This document shows, in pieces, positions 1-12,521 of a DNA stretch of 46,472 nucleotides (position 1 is its first letter; each line of letters opens with the position of its first letter). The position numbers and the translations under genes are program-made. The notes beneath the pieces were generated by a model. The model saw only the letters and a list, made by a program, of their open reading frames with translations, was not told where the DNA came from and searched no databases. This DNA is from Prochlorococcus sp. AG-402-K16 (GTDB lineage Bacteria; Cyanobacteriota; Cyanobacteriia; PCC-6307; Cyanobiaceae). Location: positions 1-46,472 of the forward strand of contig QCIH01000010.1 of NCBI GenBank assembly GCA_003216795.1, in the 5' to 3' direction.

Positions 1-3678
<3,678 letters not shown>

Positions 3679-3706
3679 AGACATTATCTATTATTATTTT
3701 TAGTGA

Positions 3707-3886
<180 letters not shown>

Positions 3887-3903
3887 AAATAGTTTTGAAA
3901 TAA

Positions 3904-4962
<1,059 letters not shown>

Positions 4963-5010
4963 AATTATCCATTAAAAATTTTTTAAAAGTTTCTTAAACA
5001 GGTTATTATT

Positions 5011-5157
5011 GTGTTAATTGATCTTAAATCTTTGGGTTTTATAAAGACAAAAATTTTACCTTTCGCTATTGTTTCACTTTTTGGGATTGCCTTCTTTGCA
5101 GTTAGTGCAAGAATTTGGTTGCCAGGAGATATGATGTCTCCTGCTCCCATAAATTAA
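5011..5157 (+). CDS. Small single-span membrane protein, 48 aa, function unknown
   Basis: A 48-residue frame starting at GTG 5011. Residues about 13-36 form one hydrophobic segment (KILPFAIVSLFGIAFFAVSA), followed by a short hydrophilic tail ending SPAPIN, as expected for a one-span membrane protein. It is not a shadow of another gene: the next gene on this strand starts at 5175, and a longer reading of that frame from 5115 would overlap this one. I do not recognise the family. Its position between rlmN and a HEAT-repeat gene gives no clear function. Confidence 0.6.
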   Translation: MLIDLKSLGFIKTKILPFAIVSLFGIAFFAVSARIWLPGDMMSPAPIN

Positions 5158-5174
5158 TATTTTTAGTTTTTAAA

Positions 5175-5942
5175 ATGACAAAAAATAAGGATCCTAATAA
5201 AAAAAGTTTAGTTGATATAGCTGTTGACCCAGAAGTTTTAGCGAGAGAATTAGCCTTAGAAATTGAAATAGATCCTCTAGAACAAATTGATGAAGATTCT
5301 TTCCCAAAAGGTTTAAACATAACTCAAGAGTGCAATGAGGCATTAAAAATGCTCAAAGGTAACAGAGAAGAAAGAATACAGGGCTTAAGAATATTTTGTG
5401 AATATAGAGATTCAAGATCTTTTTCTCTTTTGTTGCCATTACTTGATCAACCTTGTCCTGTTGAGAGAATGAGTGTGGTATATGCTTTAGGTCGTAATCC
5501 ATGTCCTAACGCGGTCGAGAAACTTGTCACTCTTTTGGAGACTGACGATAATGCTTATGTCAGAAGAGCAACTGCATGGAGCTTGGCTAATTATGATAAT
5601 CAAATTGTTTTGAAGCCATTAATAAATGCTTTGAAGAACGATGTAGCTGCAGTAAGGTTATGGTCATCTAGTTCTTTAGCTGAAATCGGCAATGTTTCTT
5701 TGGAAAATGCTCAATTGGCAGCAGAACAACTTTTAATAAGTTTAAAAATAGATAATGAACCAGGTGTAAGAAGTAATTGCATCTGGTCATTATGTAGATT
5801 GTACGAAAAATTAAACAATACATTTCAAGAGAGTTTCGTTGATGAATGTACCAAGATAGCTCTTTTCGATAAAGAACCTTCTGTTATGGAAGAAGCAAAA
5901 ACTGCCTTGGATTCAATGGGGATGCAAGGTTTTTATAATTAA
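5175..5942 (+). CDS. HEAT-repeat protein (PBS lyase-like repeats), 255 aa
   Basis: Start chosen at ATG 5175 (MTKNKDPNKK); the open frame extends back to 5115 but that would overlap the small protein ending at 5157. After a charged N-terminus of about 60 residues come repeated helical pairs of HEAT/PBS-lyase type: blocks such as RIQGLRIFCEYRDSRSFSLL, PVERMSVVYALGRN, YVRRATAWSLANYD, AAVRLWSSSSLAEIG and PGVRSNCIWSLCRL. Such scaffolds bind other proteins; in cyanobacteria related repeats occur in bilin lyases of the CpcE class and in many unassigned proteins. No lyase partner lies nearby, so a general protein-binding role is the safer call. Confidence 0.85.
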   Translation: MTKNKDPNKKSLVDIAVDPEVLARELALEIEIDPLEQIDEDSFPKGLNITQECNEALKMLKGNREERIQGLRIFCEYRDSRSFSLLLPLLDQPCPVERMSVVYALGRNPCPNAVEKLVTLLETDDNAYVRRATAWSLANYDNQIVLKPLINALKNDVAAVRLWSSSSLAEIGNVSLENAQLAAEQLLISLKIDNEPGVRSNCIWSLCRLYEKLNNTFQESFVDECTKIALFDKEPSVMEEAKTALDSMGMQGFYN

Positions 5943-6068
5943 AAATCTTAATTTTTTTACAAGAACACTAGATAACTAATTAATTTATCAGATATTCAAT
6001 ATAAAAATTAAAATTAATTAACTTGTACCAACTGAAACAAAAAATTTTCGTTATTCTATATAAAGTAA

Positions 6069-6083
6069 AAGTACTCAGTACTT
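6069..6083. promoter_or_regulatory. Perfect 7-bp dyad at the start of the DUF2997 gene
   Basis: AAGTACT-C-AGTACTT is a perfect inverted repeat with a one-base centre, 7 bases before the ATG at 6091. An AT-rich TATTCTATATAA tract just upstream (about 6052-6063) could be a -10 region, which would put the dyad at or just after the transcription start, the usual place for a repressor operator. It resembles half-sites of cyanobacterial LexA boxes but the spacing between arms is one base short. Confidence 0.4.
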
Positions 6084-6090
6084 GAATTTA

Positions 6091-6306
6091 ATGCCTCAAA
6101 AAACATTGAGATTCAAAATTCATCAAGACGGAAGAGTTGAAGAGACTGTTGAGGGATTTACTGGTAATTCATGCAATGAAGCTACAAAAAATCTCGAAGA
6201 CGCTCTCGGTAAAGTAACAGTTAAAAATAAAACTTCTGATGCTTTCATCTCTAATCAAAGTGAAAACTTAAAACAATTAAAAAACGAATCTAATGTCACA
6301 TTTTAG
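6091..6306 (+). CDS. DUF2997 family protein, 71 aa
   Basis: Small soluble protein beginning MPQKTLRFKIHQDGRVEETV. The N-terminal beta-strand pattern (F.I..DG.V.E.V.G..G..C...T..LE..LG) is that of the DUF2997 family, of unknown function. The frame could begin at TTG 6082, but ATG 6091 starts with the conserved part and avoids the dyad at 6069-6083. Its 3' end overlaps the start of ycf35 by 14 bases, so the two are almost certainly translated from one message. DUF2997 and DUF1257/Ycf35 genes are, from memory, repeatedly found side by side, which suggests the products work together. Confidence 0.85.
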   Translation: MPQKTLRFKIHQDGRVEETVEGFTGNSCNEATKNLEDALGKVTVKNKTSDAFISNQSENLKQLKNESNVTF

Positions 6307-6685
6307 TACAATTAAAACTCAGCTCAAAGAAGTAGAGCCATTAATTAAGGCTTTAAATCATTTCGGTTATAGTATTAATCAAGAAGAAAAGTTTGTAAAA
6401 GGATATAAAGGTCAATTCACAGCTGTTGATATAAGTATGAATTTACCTGGTGATACCCAAGTTGGATTTAAATGGGATAACAATTCTAATGCATATGAAT
6501 TAGTTACTGACCTTGATCTATGGAAATTTGAGATTCCAGTTGAAAGATTTATCTCAAAAGTTACACAAATGTATGCTTACCAAACAATCATTTCTAAAAC
6601 CCAAGAAGATGGATATCAAATCGTAGAGCAAAAAAATAAAAATGATGGTTCTATTGAATTGGTCTTAACCAAGTGGGAAAACTAA
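6293..6685 (+). CDS. ycf35: Ycf35 (DUF1257) family protein
   Basis: 130 residues starting MSHFSTIKTQLKEVEPLIKAL, which is the recognisable N-terminus of Ycf35/DUF1257, a family encoded in cyanobacteria and in some algal plastids. The rest (GYKGQFTAVDISM, GDTQVGFKWD, YAYQTIISKTQEDGYQIVEQ) fits the family throughout and the length is normal. Its biochemical role is not established. The start overlaps the DUF2997 stop and the stop lies only 9 bases before the ferredoxin start, giving a tight unit of four genes running to 8258. Confidence 0.92.
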   Translation: MSHFSTIKTQLKEVEPLIKALNHFGYSINQEEKFVKGYKGQFTAVDISMNLPGDTQVGFKWDNNSNAYELVTDLDLWKFEIPVERFISKVTQMYAYQTIISKTQEDGYQIVEQKNKNDGSIELVLTKWEN

Positions 6686-6694
6686 TGTGAAGAT

Positions 6695-7054
6695 ATGGAT
6701 TTTACGGATCCATTTCATAATACTGAAGAAAATATTGATATTACAGGCTATGAGCCCGTTTTAGGTGGTCAGTTAGCCGAAAAAGCTGTATGGGTTGATG
6801 AAGCAAAGTGTATTGGTTGTCAGTACTGTGTTCACGTCGCTTCGAACACTTTTACTGTTGATGAATTTCATGGTAGAAGTCGAGCTATTAGGCAAGATGG
6901 AGATACTTCTGATGTCATACAAGAAGCAATAGATACATGCCCTGTTGATTGTATTCATTGGGTTAAATTTGAAGAATTAGATGATTTAGAGAATAGTCTC
7001 GATAGGGATATGTTTCAAACATTTGGAAAGCCACCGAGAATGAATAAGCACTAA
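6695..7054 (+). CDS. 4Fe-4S ferredoxin, 119 aa
   Basis: A bacterial-type ferredoxin with one cluster. C39, C42 and C45 (CIGCQYC) plus C82 in the TCPVDC motif supply the four ligands; C86 is extra, and the usual fourth cysteine after the first triplet is replaced in CVHVAS, so a second cluster is not expected. The N-terminal 35 residues are an extension and the C-terminus is a charged tail. It is packed between ycf35 (9-base gap) and an aldo/keto reductase (10-base gap), so it is a candidate electron partner for that reductase, which appears to have lost its own cluster ligands. Confidence 0.9.
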   Translation: MDFTDPFHNTEENIDITGYEPVLGGQLAEKAVWVDEAKCIGCQYCVHVASNTFTVDEFHGRSRAIRQDGDTSDVIQEAIDTCPVDCIHWVKFEELDDLENSLDRDMFQTFGKPPRMNKH

Positions 7055-7064
7055 TATCCAAAAG

Positions 7065-8258
7065 ATGCAATATCGTAGATTTGGTAGAACCAATCTGAAG
7101 ATTCCTGTTTTATCTTTAGGTGGTATGAGATTTCAAAAAAGTTGGGATCAATTAGATTTTTCTGAGGTTTCATACGAAGAACAAAATAAAGTAGAAAATA
7201 TATTAGATCTTGCAACACAATATGGCTTAAGTCATGTAGAAACCGCCAAGTACTATGGAACTTCTGAGTTGCAATTAGGGATGTGTTTCAAGAATACTAC
7301 GAAAATCCCAAATATAATCCAAACAAAGATTCCACCAAATAGTGATCCGGAAATTTTTGAGCGAGATGTATTATCTAGCATTGAAAAATTGAAAGTTAAA
7401 AAAATTGATTTGTTAGCAATACATGGTATCAATACTGCTGAACATTTACATCAGGCTATTCGAGATGGAGGTTGCATTGATATTTTGAGGAATTTTCAAA
7501 AAGAAAATTTAATTGGATCTATTGGATTTTCAACCCATGGAAAATCTTCACTTATTGAAAAGGCCATATCAACAAACTTATTTGATTATGTAAATTTGCA
7601 CTGGTATTTCATTAATCAGGAAAATACAAAGGTTATTAATTTAGCCAATAAGCATGATCTTGGGGTTTTCATAATAAGTCCCACTGATAAAGGGGGACAT
7701 CTTCATACTCCCTCAAGAAAAATGTTGGAATTTTGTAAACCACTTCACCCTATTGTTTTTAATGATCTTTTTTGCTTAAGAAATCAAAATGTCCATACTT
7801 TGAGTGTCGGTATTGCAAAAGAGACAGATTTTGCTCTGCATTTAGAAGCTGTCTCGTTGTTATCAGAATCTGAGAAGTATGTGCCTAAGATAATTCACAA
7901 ATTAAGGAAGGAATCAATTAATTCCTTAGGTTTAGAATGGCATCAAAATTGGAATAGAAATTTACCAAGTTGGGAATATACTCCAGGAAATATTAATATT
8001 CCTGTTCTGCTTTGGCTTTCAAATTTAATTGATTGGTTGGGTATGGAAGGATATGCAAGAGCTAGATATCAATTGCTTGGTAATGGAAGCCACTGGTTCC
8101 CAGGATTCAACGCGAATTTACTAGATGTAGATGTTTCTGAAGGTCAATTATTGAAAGTATTAGAAGGTCATATAAATCCAAAAAAAGTTATAAAAAAATT
8201 GAGAAATTTAAAAGAAAAGTTTGGAGATAAGAATGCTAAAAGATTATCAAGAAAATAA
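7065..8258 (+). CDS. Aldo/keto reductase with degenerate ferredoxin-like C-terminus
   Basis: TIM-barrel oxidoreductase of the COG1453-like aldo/keto reductase group, 397 aa. The start MQYRRFGRTNLKIPVLSLGG is typical. Expected active-site positions are Y64 (AKYYG), K88 (IIQTKIPP) and H120 (LAIHG); the catalytic aspartate position is glutamate E59 (VETAKYYG). The last 100 residues (TPGNINIPVLLWLSN, ARARYQLLG, HWFPGFNA) look like the ferredoxin domain fused to related reductases, but contain no cysteine at all, so no Fe-S cluster can be bound there. The neighbouring ferredoxin gene may make up for this. Substrate unknown. Confidence 0.88.
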   Translation: MQYRRFGRTNLKIPVLSLGGMRFQKSWDQLDFSEVSYEEQNKVENILDLATQYGLSHVETAKYYGTSELQLGMCFKNTTKIPNIIQTKIPPNSDPEIFERDVLSSIEKLKVKKIDLLAIHGINTAEHLHQAIRDGGCIDILRNFQKENLIGSIGFSTHGKSSLIEKAISTNLFDYVNLHWYFINQENTKVINLANKHDLGVFIISPTDKGGHLHTPSRKMLEFCKPLHPIVFNDLFCLRNQNVHTLSVGIAKETDFALHLEAVSLLSESEKYVPKIIHKLRKESINSLGLEWHQNWNRNLPSWEYTPGNINIPVLLWLSNLIDWLGMEGYARARYQLLGNGSHWFPGFNANLLDVDVSEGQLLKVLEGHINPKKVIKKLRNLKEKFGDKNAKRLSRK

Positions 8259-8260
8259 TT

Positions 8261-8974
8261 TCATAATGGACTTTTTTCAGGTTTGCCAACTTTTCTTGGG
8301 TAAATTTCAGGACAAAAATTCTTTGGTTGAATAAGAATAATATTTCGGGTGCCTTTATTTCTTGGTAATAGTATCTCTTTTTTATCTTTAACTTTCCCTT
8401 CTAATATTTCTAAAGTTTTATCTAGATTTTTGCTTTCTTCATTCGTCCATTTGCCACAGTATAGAACTCCAAACCCTCCTTTTTTTAGCATTGGTAGTAT
8501 ATATTCTGAAACTGTTGATGGATTACTAACCGCTCTAGTTGTTGCAATATTAAAATTATTTCTCATTGACGCTTGGTGGGCTAAATTCTCAACACGATCA
8601 TTAATTACATGAATATTGTTTTTGAAATTGATCTGCTCAACTAAAATTTTTATTGCATCTGTTTTCTTTTTCAAAGAATCAATTAGGTATATCTCTGAAT
8701 TAGGATGAGTTATTGCATAAGCTAAACCTGGGAAGCCACAGCCTGATCCAATATCTAAAAATTTTTTATTATCAAAATTAATATTCGTGAAAGCTTTGTA
8801 TGGCCAAATGCTGTCAAAAACTTGAGATACCCAATAATCATCACCATCAGTTAATCTTGTGAGATTGGTCTTATTATTTAATTCTTTAATTTTAATTTGT
8901 AAATCTTGAAATAAATTTATTTCTTCTTCAGTTATTAAGGAAAGAATTTCTTCTGGAATGTTTTGTTTTTTCAT
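8261..8974 (-). CDS. rsmG: 16S rRNA (guanine527-N7)-methyltransferase RsmG
   Basis: 237 aa, the usual size for RsmG/GidB. The SAM-binding motif I is FLDIGSGCGFPGLAYA at about residues 72-87, followed by the acidic end of the next strand (YLIDSLKKK). RsmG adds the N7 methyl to G527 in the 530 loop of 16S rRNA. The C-terminal tail is lysine and proline rich. It converges with the aldo/keto reductase, the stops being two bases apart, and is divergent from the J-domain gene across a spacer of about 90 bases. Confidence 0.95.
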   Translation of the reverse strand: MKKQNIPEEILSLITEEEINLFQDLQIKIKELNNKTNLTRLTDGDDYWVSQVFDSIWPYKAFTNINFDNKKFLDIGSGCGFPGLAYAITHPNSEIYLIDSLKKKTDAIKILVEQINFKNNIHVINDRVENLAHQASMRNNFNIATTRAVSNPSTVSEYILPMLKKGGFGVLYCGKWTNEESKNLDKTLEILEGKVKDKKEILLPRNKGTRNIILIQPKNFCPEIYPRKVGKPEKSPL

Positions 8975-9063
8975 TTCGTTATAAATATGAATTTTAACTA
9001 TCCATTAAATACATTCTATTTATTAAAAATTTATTAGAATTACAATATTAATAAAAGATTATT

Positions 9064-9504
9064 TTGAAAGGGGAAACTTCCTATTACAAAATTTTAGGTG
9101 TAAATGAAAATGCATCCAATCATGAATTAAGAAAGGCATTTTGTAAACTTTCTATTGAGTTGCATCCCGATACAACTTCATTAGAAATAGACGTTGCTAA
9201 AAGTAAATTTCAAGAAGTTCTTGAAGCTTATGAACATTTAAATAATACTAATTTAAGAAAAATATATGATGACAAACTAAAAGAAAAATCTAGAAGTAAA
9301 AATAATACAAACGTTTTAAATAATTTAGTAATCGATTCTAATAATCAAAATTTAATAGGAAATAGAAGACCTTTTTCGAATGGAGAATTGTTTTCGTTGT
9401 TTCTTTTAATTATCATCATTTCTATAAGTTTAATTTGTTCAATTTTTATTGCTTCTTTTACTGGAAAAGAATTAGAGACAATACCGCTTTGGCTAATTAA
9501 ATAA
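9064..9504 (+). CDS. Membrane-anchored J-domain protein, 146 aa
   Basis: N-terminal J domain (residues about 6-72: SYYKILGVNENASNHELRKA, HPD at 34-36, then ALEAY-type helix FQEVLEAYEHL), a polar asparagine-rich linker, and one hydrophobic segment at about 109-131 near the C-terminus. J domains stimulate Hsp70 (DnaK) ATPase; the tail anchor would place this activity at a membrane. It lacks the zinc-finger and substrate domains of DnaJ. Translation appears to start at TTG 9064, after which the J domain begins at once. DUF3143 follows 16 bases later; such J-domain/DUF3143 pairing is, to my recollection, common in cyanobacteria. Confidence 0.85.
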   Translation: MKGETSYYKILGVNENASNHELRKAFCKLSIELHPDTTSLEIDVAKSKFQEVLEAYEHLNNTNLRKIYDDKLKEKSRSKNNTNVLNNLVIDSNNQNLIGNRRPFSNGELFSLFLLIIIISISLICSIFIASFTGKELETIPLWLIK

Positions 9505-9520
9505 TTTTTTAAAAAAGTCT

Positions 9521-9778
9521 GTGAATCCCTCTAAAAAACCTATCAATCAAAATTCACTGCAATCATTGGAATTGTGGCTAACTGATTTAGGTGCTGTGAA
9601 GGATATTAATAATCCATCTAAATGGTATCTGTTACTTTCAAATTGGAATGCAACTATTATTTTTGAACAAGAAGATTTAAGTGTTATCTGGGAAAGTGAA
9701 GGACAAGAAACTAAAAGACTATTTTCTTATTGCATTAATAGAGAAGATGTTGAAAATGCAATACTGCAGGGACCTTAA
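9521..9778 (+). CDS. DUF3143 family protein, 85 aa
   Basis: Small soluble protein with a GTG start at 9521. The pattern QSLELWLTDLGAV, followed by KWYLLLSNWNATIIFEQEDLSVIW and YCINREDVENAILQGP, matches DUF3143, a cyanobacterial family of unknown function. It follows the J-domain gene by 16 bases on the same strand, so the two are probably cotranscribed. Its stop is 8 bases from the converging bioA stop. Confidence 0.85.
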   Translation: MNPSKKPINQNSLQSLELWLTDLGAVKDINNPSKWYLLLSNWNATIIFEQEDLSVIWESEGQETKRLFSYCINREDVENAILQGP

Positions 9779-9786
9779 ATTTCTAT

Positions 9787-11088
9787 CTAAAGATTGTCTA
9801 AGATTTGCCTTATTATCCAGTAACTTTTTTCTAATTGATCATCGGTTATACAGAGAGGTGGCAAGAGATAAATAACATTCCCGAGGGGTCTAATAAATAA
9901 ACCTTGCTCCATTGCAAGACTCTTTATTTCTTTCCCAATATTATTGAAATAACCTTTTTTGTTCCCAATATCTAAATCGAAGGCAGCAATTGTGCCGGAT
10001 ACCCTTATTTTTTTTATATATGGTAAGTTTTGAAATTTAATTAAGTGAGATAAATGTTTTTCTTCAAATGAAAGGTATTTGTGTGGTTCTTTTTCTAATA
10101 AATCTAGGCTAGCGTTTGCCGCAGCACAACCTAAAGGATTAGCAGTAAAACTATGTCCATGCCAAAAAGTTTTTCTTGGGGAATCATCAATGAAGGATTG
10201 AAAAATTTTTTCTTTACACAAAGTTATTCCCATTGGTAAAAATCCGCCTGTTAAACCTTTTGAAATACTTATTAAATCGGGAATGATTTTTGCCTTTTGA
10301 AACGCAAAAAGACTTCCACATCTTCCAAACCCAGTCAAAACTTCATCAGCAATTAACAAAGAATTATTATTGTTTATAATTTCTGAAACTTTTTTTATAA
10401 ACTGAGGCCTAACCATATTCATTCCTCCTGCTCCTTGAACAAGTGGCTCGAGGATTACTGCAACTGTCGGAGTTTTAAGTAGAGTTTCTAATTTTTGGAT
10501 CGCTTCATTTTCTTTATTTTCTACTTCTTCATCGTTCATCCAAGTTGAAGGCCAGGGGACTCTCCTAACTGGGAACATAAGATTATCGAAATTCTCATTA
10601 AAAATATTTCTTTCACCTAAAGCCATTGCTCCAAATGTATCGCCATGATAGGCGCCATCAAAAGCTACTATTTGAGTTCTTGTCTCTCCTCTATTTTGCC
10701 ATGATTGGAAGGCAATTTTTAAAGCGACTTCCACTGCAGTAGAACCGTTATCAGAAAAGAATAATCTTTCTAGTTTTGTTAAGTCACTAAGTCTTTCCGC
10801 CAATTTTTTTGCCTGTGGATGTAAAAAATCAGCAAATATAACTTGCTCAAGTTTTTTTGATTGATTGAAAATAGCATCCGCAATGTATTGGTTACTATGT
10901 CCATGAAGAGTTACCCACCAACTACTGATTGCATCTATTAGCTCTTTTTTAGGATTTTTAGTAAATAGGAGGGCATCTTGACCATGAGTTACTTCTATTT
11001 GCGGTTTGCTGTTATTAATTTGTGTAAAAGGTGGCCAAATATTTGGGTGCCAATCTTGATTTGGAGCTTTTGAATCCAAAGATTTCAT
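9787..11088 (-). CDS. bioA: Adenosylmethionine-8-amino-7-oxononanoate aminotransferase BioA
   Basis: PLP-dependent class III aminotransferase that converts KAPA to 7,8-diaminopelargonate using S-adenosylmethionine, the third of the four ring-assembly steps counted from BioF to BioB backwards. D248 in LLIADEVLTGFGR and K277 in SISKGLTGGFLPMG are the PLP-binding aspartate and lysine. The N-terminal WPPFTQ and SSWWVTLHGH blocks are characteristic of BioA. The length of 433 aa is normal. It is the last gene of the operon and starts directly after the bioD stop. Presence of BioA is worth noting since some cyanobacteria use BioU for this step instead. Confidence 0.96.
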   Translation of the reverse strand: MKSLDSKAPNQDWHPNIWPPFTQINNSKPQIEVTHGQDALLFTKNPKKELIDAISSWWVTLHGHSNQYIADAIFNQSKKLEQVIFADFLHPQAKKLAERLSDLTKLERLFFSDNGSTAVEVALKIAFQSWQNRGETRTQIVAFDGAYHGDTFGAMALGERNIFNENFDNLMFPVRRVPWPSTWMNDEEVENKENEAIQKLETLLKTPTVAVILEPLVQGAGGMNMVRPQFIKKVSEIINNNNSLLIADEVLTGFGRCGSLFAFQKAKIIPDLISISKGLTGGFLPMGITLCKEKIFQSFIDDSPRKTFWHGHSFTANPLGCAAANASLDLLEKEPHKYLSFEEKHLSHLIKFQNLPYIKKIRVSGTIAAFDLDIGNKKGYFNNIGKEIKSLAMEQGLFIRPLGNVIYLLPPLCITDDQLEKSYWIIRQILDNL

Positions 11089-11754
11089 TTAACTTAATTT
11101 TGAGTTTAAAAGTGAGATCAATTTATTCTTGATGTCTAGTTCTTTCCATAGTATATCTAAATTGTTTGAGTCCATTTTTTCGATGTAAGGAAATTCAGCA
11201 ATTAAAGGAATACCACTAAAATCAACTAGAGTTCTTGGATTATCTAGGTGTTTTTCACCATTGACTACTAAACCTAAAATCTCAATATTTCTTCGTTTTA
11301 AGGCCTCAATACTAAGCAGGGTATGGTTAAGAGTGCCAAGCGAGCTCTTACATACAAGTATTACCGGAAGATTCCATTTTTTTATTTGATCTATTTGCAA
11401 AAAATTGCGTGTTATTGGAACCATTAATCCACCTGCAGTTTCTACAATTAATGAGCCTTGCACTTTTGGCAATCTCAACTTTTCAAAGTTAATAGTTTTT
11501 TGATCTATTTCAGCAGCCCAATGAGGAGATAACGGTTTCGTAAAGACATAAGCTTCTTTGATGATTTTCTCTTTACTTAATTGTGCAAGTTTTTCAACAG
11601 TTTGACTATCAGTTTGCGATTCAATACCGCTTTGAATAGGCTTCCAATAAAAGGAATTTAATCCTTTAACGAAAAAAGAGCTTATTAAAGTTTTTCCAAT
11701 ATCAGTATCTGTTCCACAAATTATAAATTTGAAAGCAGTATCCTGACTTCTCAT
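11089..11754 (-). CDS. bioD: Dethiobiotin synthetase BioD
   Basis: ATP-dependent carboxylase closing the ureido ring of dethiobiotin from diaminopelargonate and CO2. The P-loop is GTDTDIGKT at residues 14-22, followed by YWKPIQSG (the conserved KP.QSG motif) and VETAGGLMVPI, the GAGG-like substrate loop. 221 aa is normal. The start overlaps the bioC stop by 4 bases and the stop abuts bioA, so translation is coupled on both sides. Confidence 0.95.
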   Translation of the reverse strand: MRSQDTAFKFIICGTDTDIGKTLISSFFVKGLNSFYWKPIQSGIESQTDSQTVEKLAQLSKEKIIKEAYVFTKPLSPHWAAEIDQKTINFEKLRLPKVQGSLIVETAGGLMVPITRNFLQIDQIKKWNLPVILVCKSSLGTLNHTLLSIEALKRRNIEILGLVVNGEKHLDNPRTLVDFSGIPLIAEFPYIEKMDSNNLDILWKELDIKNKLISLLNSKLS

Positions 11755-12521
11755 AATTTCTTTATTATTTGAATCTCAATTTGCCATGAAAGGTTAACTG
11801 TATTATTGTAATTCTTTGGCCAAAACTTTTGAATTTTTTTTAACTCCTTCACTGTTTTGTGTTTACAATTTGTTGATTGCGCCCCTACATTTTTAATACT
11901 TTTAAAAAGCTTATATACATCTTCAAAATTTTCAAGATAATTAAACTTTTCTGAATAATGAATTTCAGTTGATTTGAAATCTTTTAATAATTCTTTAGAG
12001 CAAAGGAAATTAAGACCACTATATTCAATATCAATTTTTCTACAAGTATCTTTCCATTCAGGAAAACAATTTTTTGTTGGATAAGAAATGATTAAAAAAC
12101 CTCCAGATTTTAATTTACTAAACCAATTTTTTATTTTCTTTTCTGGATTGTTTAACCAGTGGATGCAAAAGTTAGATGTTAATAGAGAACAGTTATTGAT
12201 TTCAGGAGGTAAATCATTATTCAAATCCCATAAAATTTTTTTACTAGATAATTTATTCTCAAGAAGCATTTTTTTGCTGAAATCAATTCTGGCTACTTTT
12301 TGGGAAGAAAATTTTTTTTCTATTTCATCAGCTAATATTCCTGGCCCTGATCCTAGATCTATCCATTCACCTTTTTTTTGGGGATTTAATTCTTTGAGAA
12401 ATTGGACAATCTTTTTTGCAAAAAATTGCTGAATATTTGAATGCTCTAGATACCGATATGCAGCATCGTTGAAATTATTTTTTATTTTCTCATTCCACTT
12501 TTTACTATCCATTTTCATCAA
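11751..12521 (-). CDS. bioC: Malonyl-ACP O-methyltransferase BioC
   Basis: SAM-dependent methyltransferase that caps the free carboxyl of malonyl-ACP so that fatty acid synthase can extend it to pimeloyl-ACP methyl ester. N-terminal WNEKIKNNFNDAAYRYLEHS matches the BioC signature; SAM motif I is WIDLGSGPGILA at about 53-64. Downstream are SLLTSNFCIHWLNNP and SGGFLIISYPT. 256 aa is normal. It overlaps the upstream esterase gene by 17 bases and bioD by 4, supporting assignment by both motif and context. The start could be either of two methionines two codons apart (M1 or M4 after MMK). Confidence 0.92.
   Translation of the reverse strand: MMKMDSKKWNEKIKNNFNDAAYRYLEHSNIQQFFAKKIVQFLKELNPQKKGEWIDLGSGPGILADEIEKKFSSQKVARIDFSKKMLLENKLSSKKILWDLNNDLPPEINNCSLLTSNFCIHWLNNPEKKIKNWFSKLKSGGFLIISYPTKNCFPEWKDTCRKIDIEYSGLNFLCSKELLKDFKSTEIHYSEKFNYLENFEDVYKLFKSIKNVGAQSTNCKHKTVKELKKIQKFWPKNYNNTVNLSWQIEIQIIKKL

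Noticed and set aside
5115..5174. Extended N-terminus for the HEAT-repeat protein
   Set aside because: It overlaps the 48-residue gene and contains cysteine-rich sequence unlike the charged start at 5175.
6069..6083. LexA box at the DUF2997 promoter
   Set aside because: AGTAC/GTACT half-sites are separated by three bases instead of four; kept only as an unassigned dyad.
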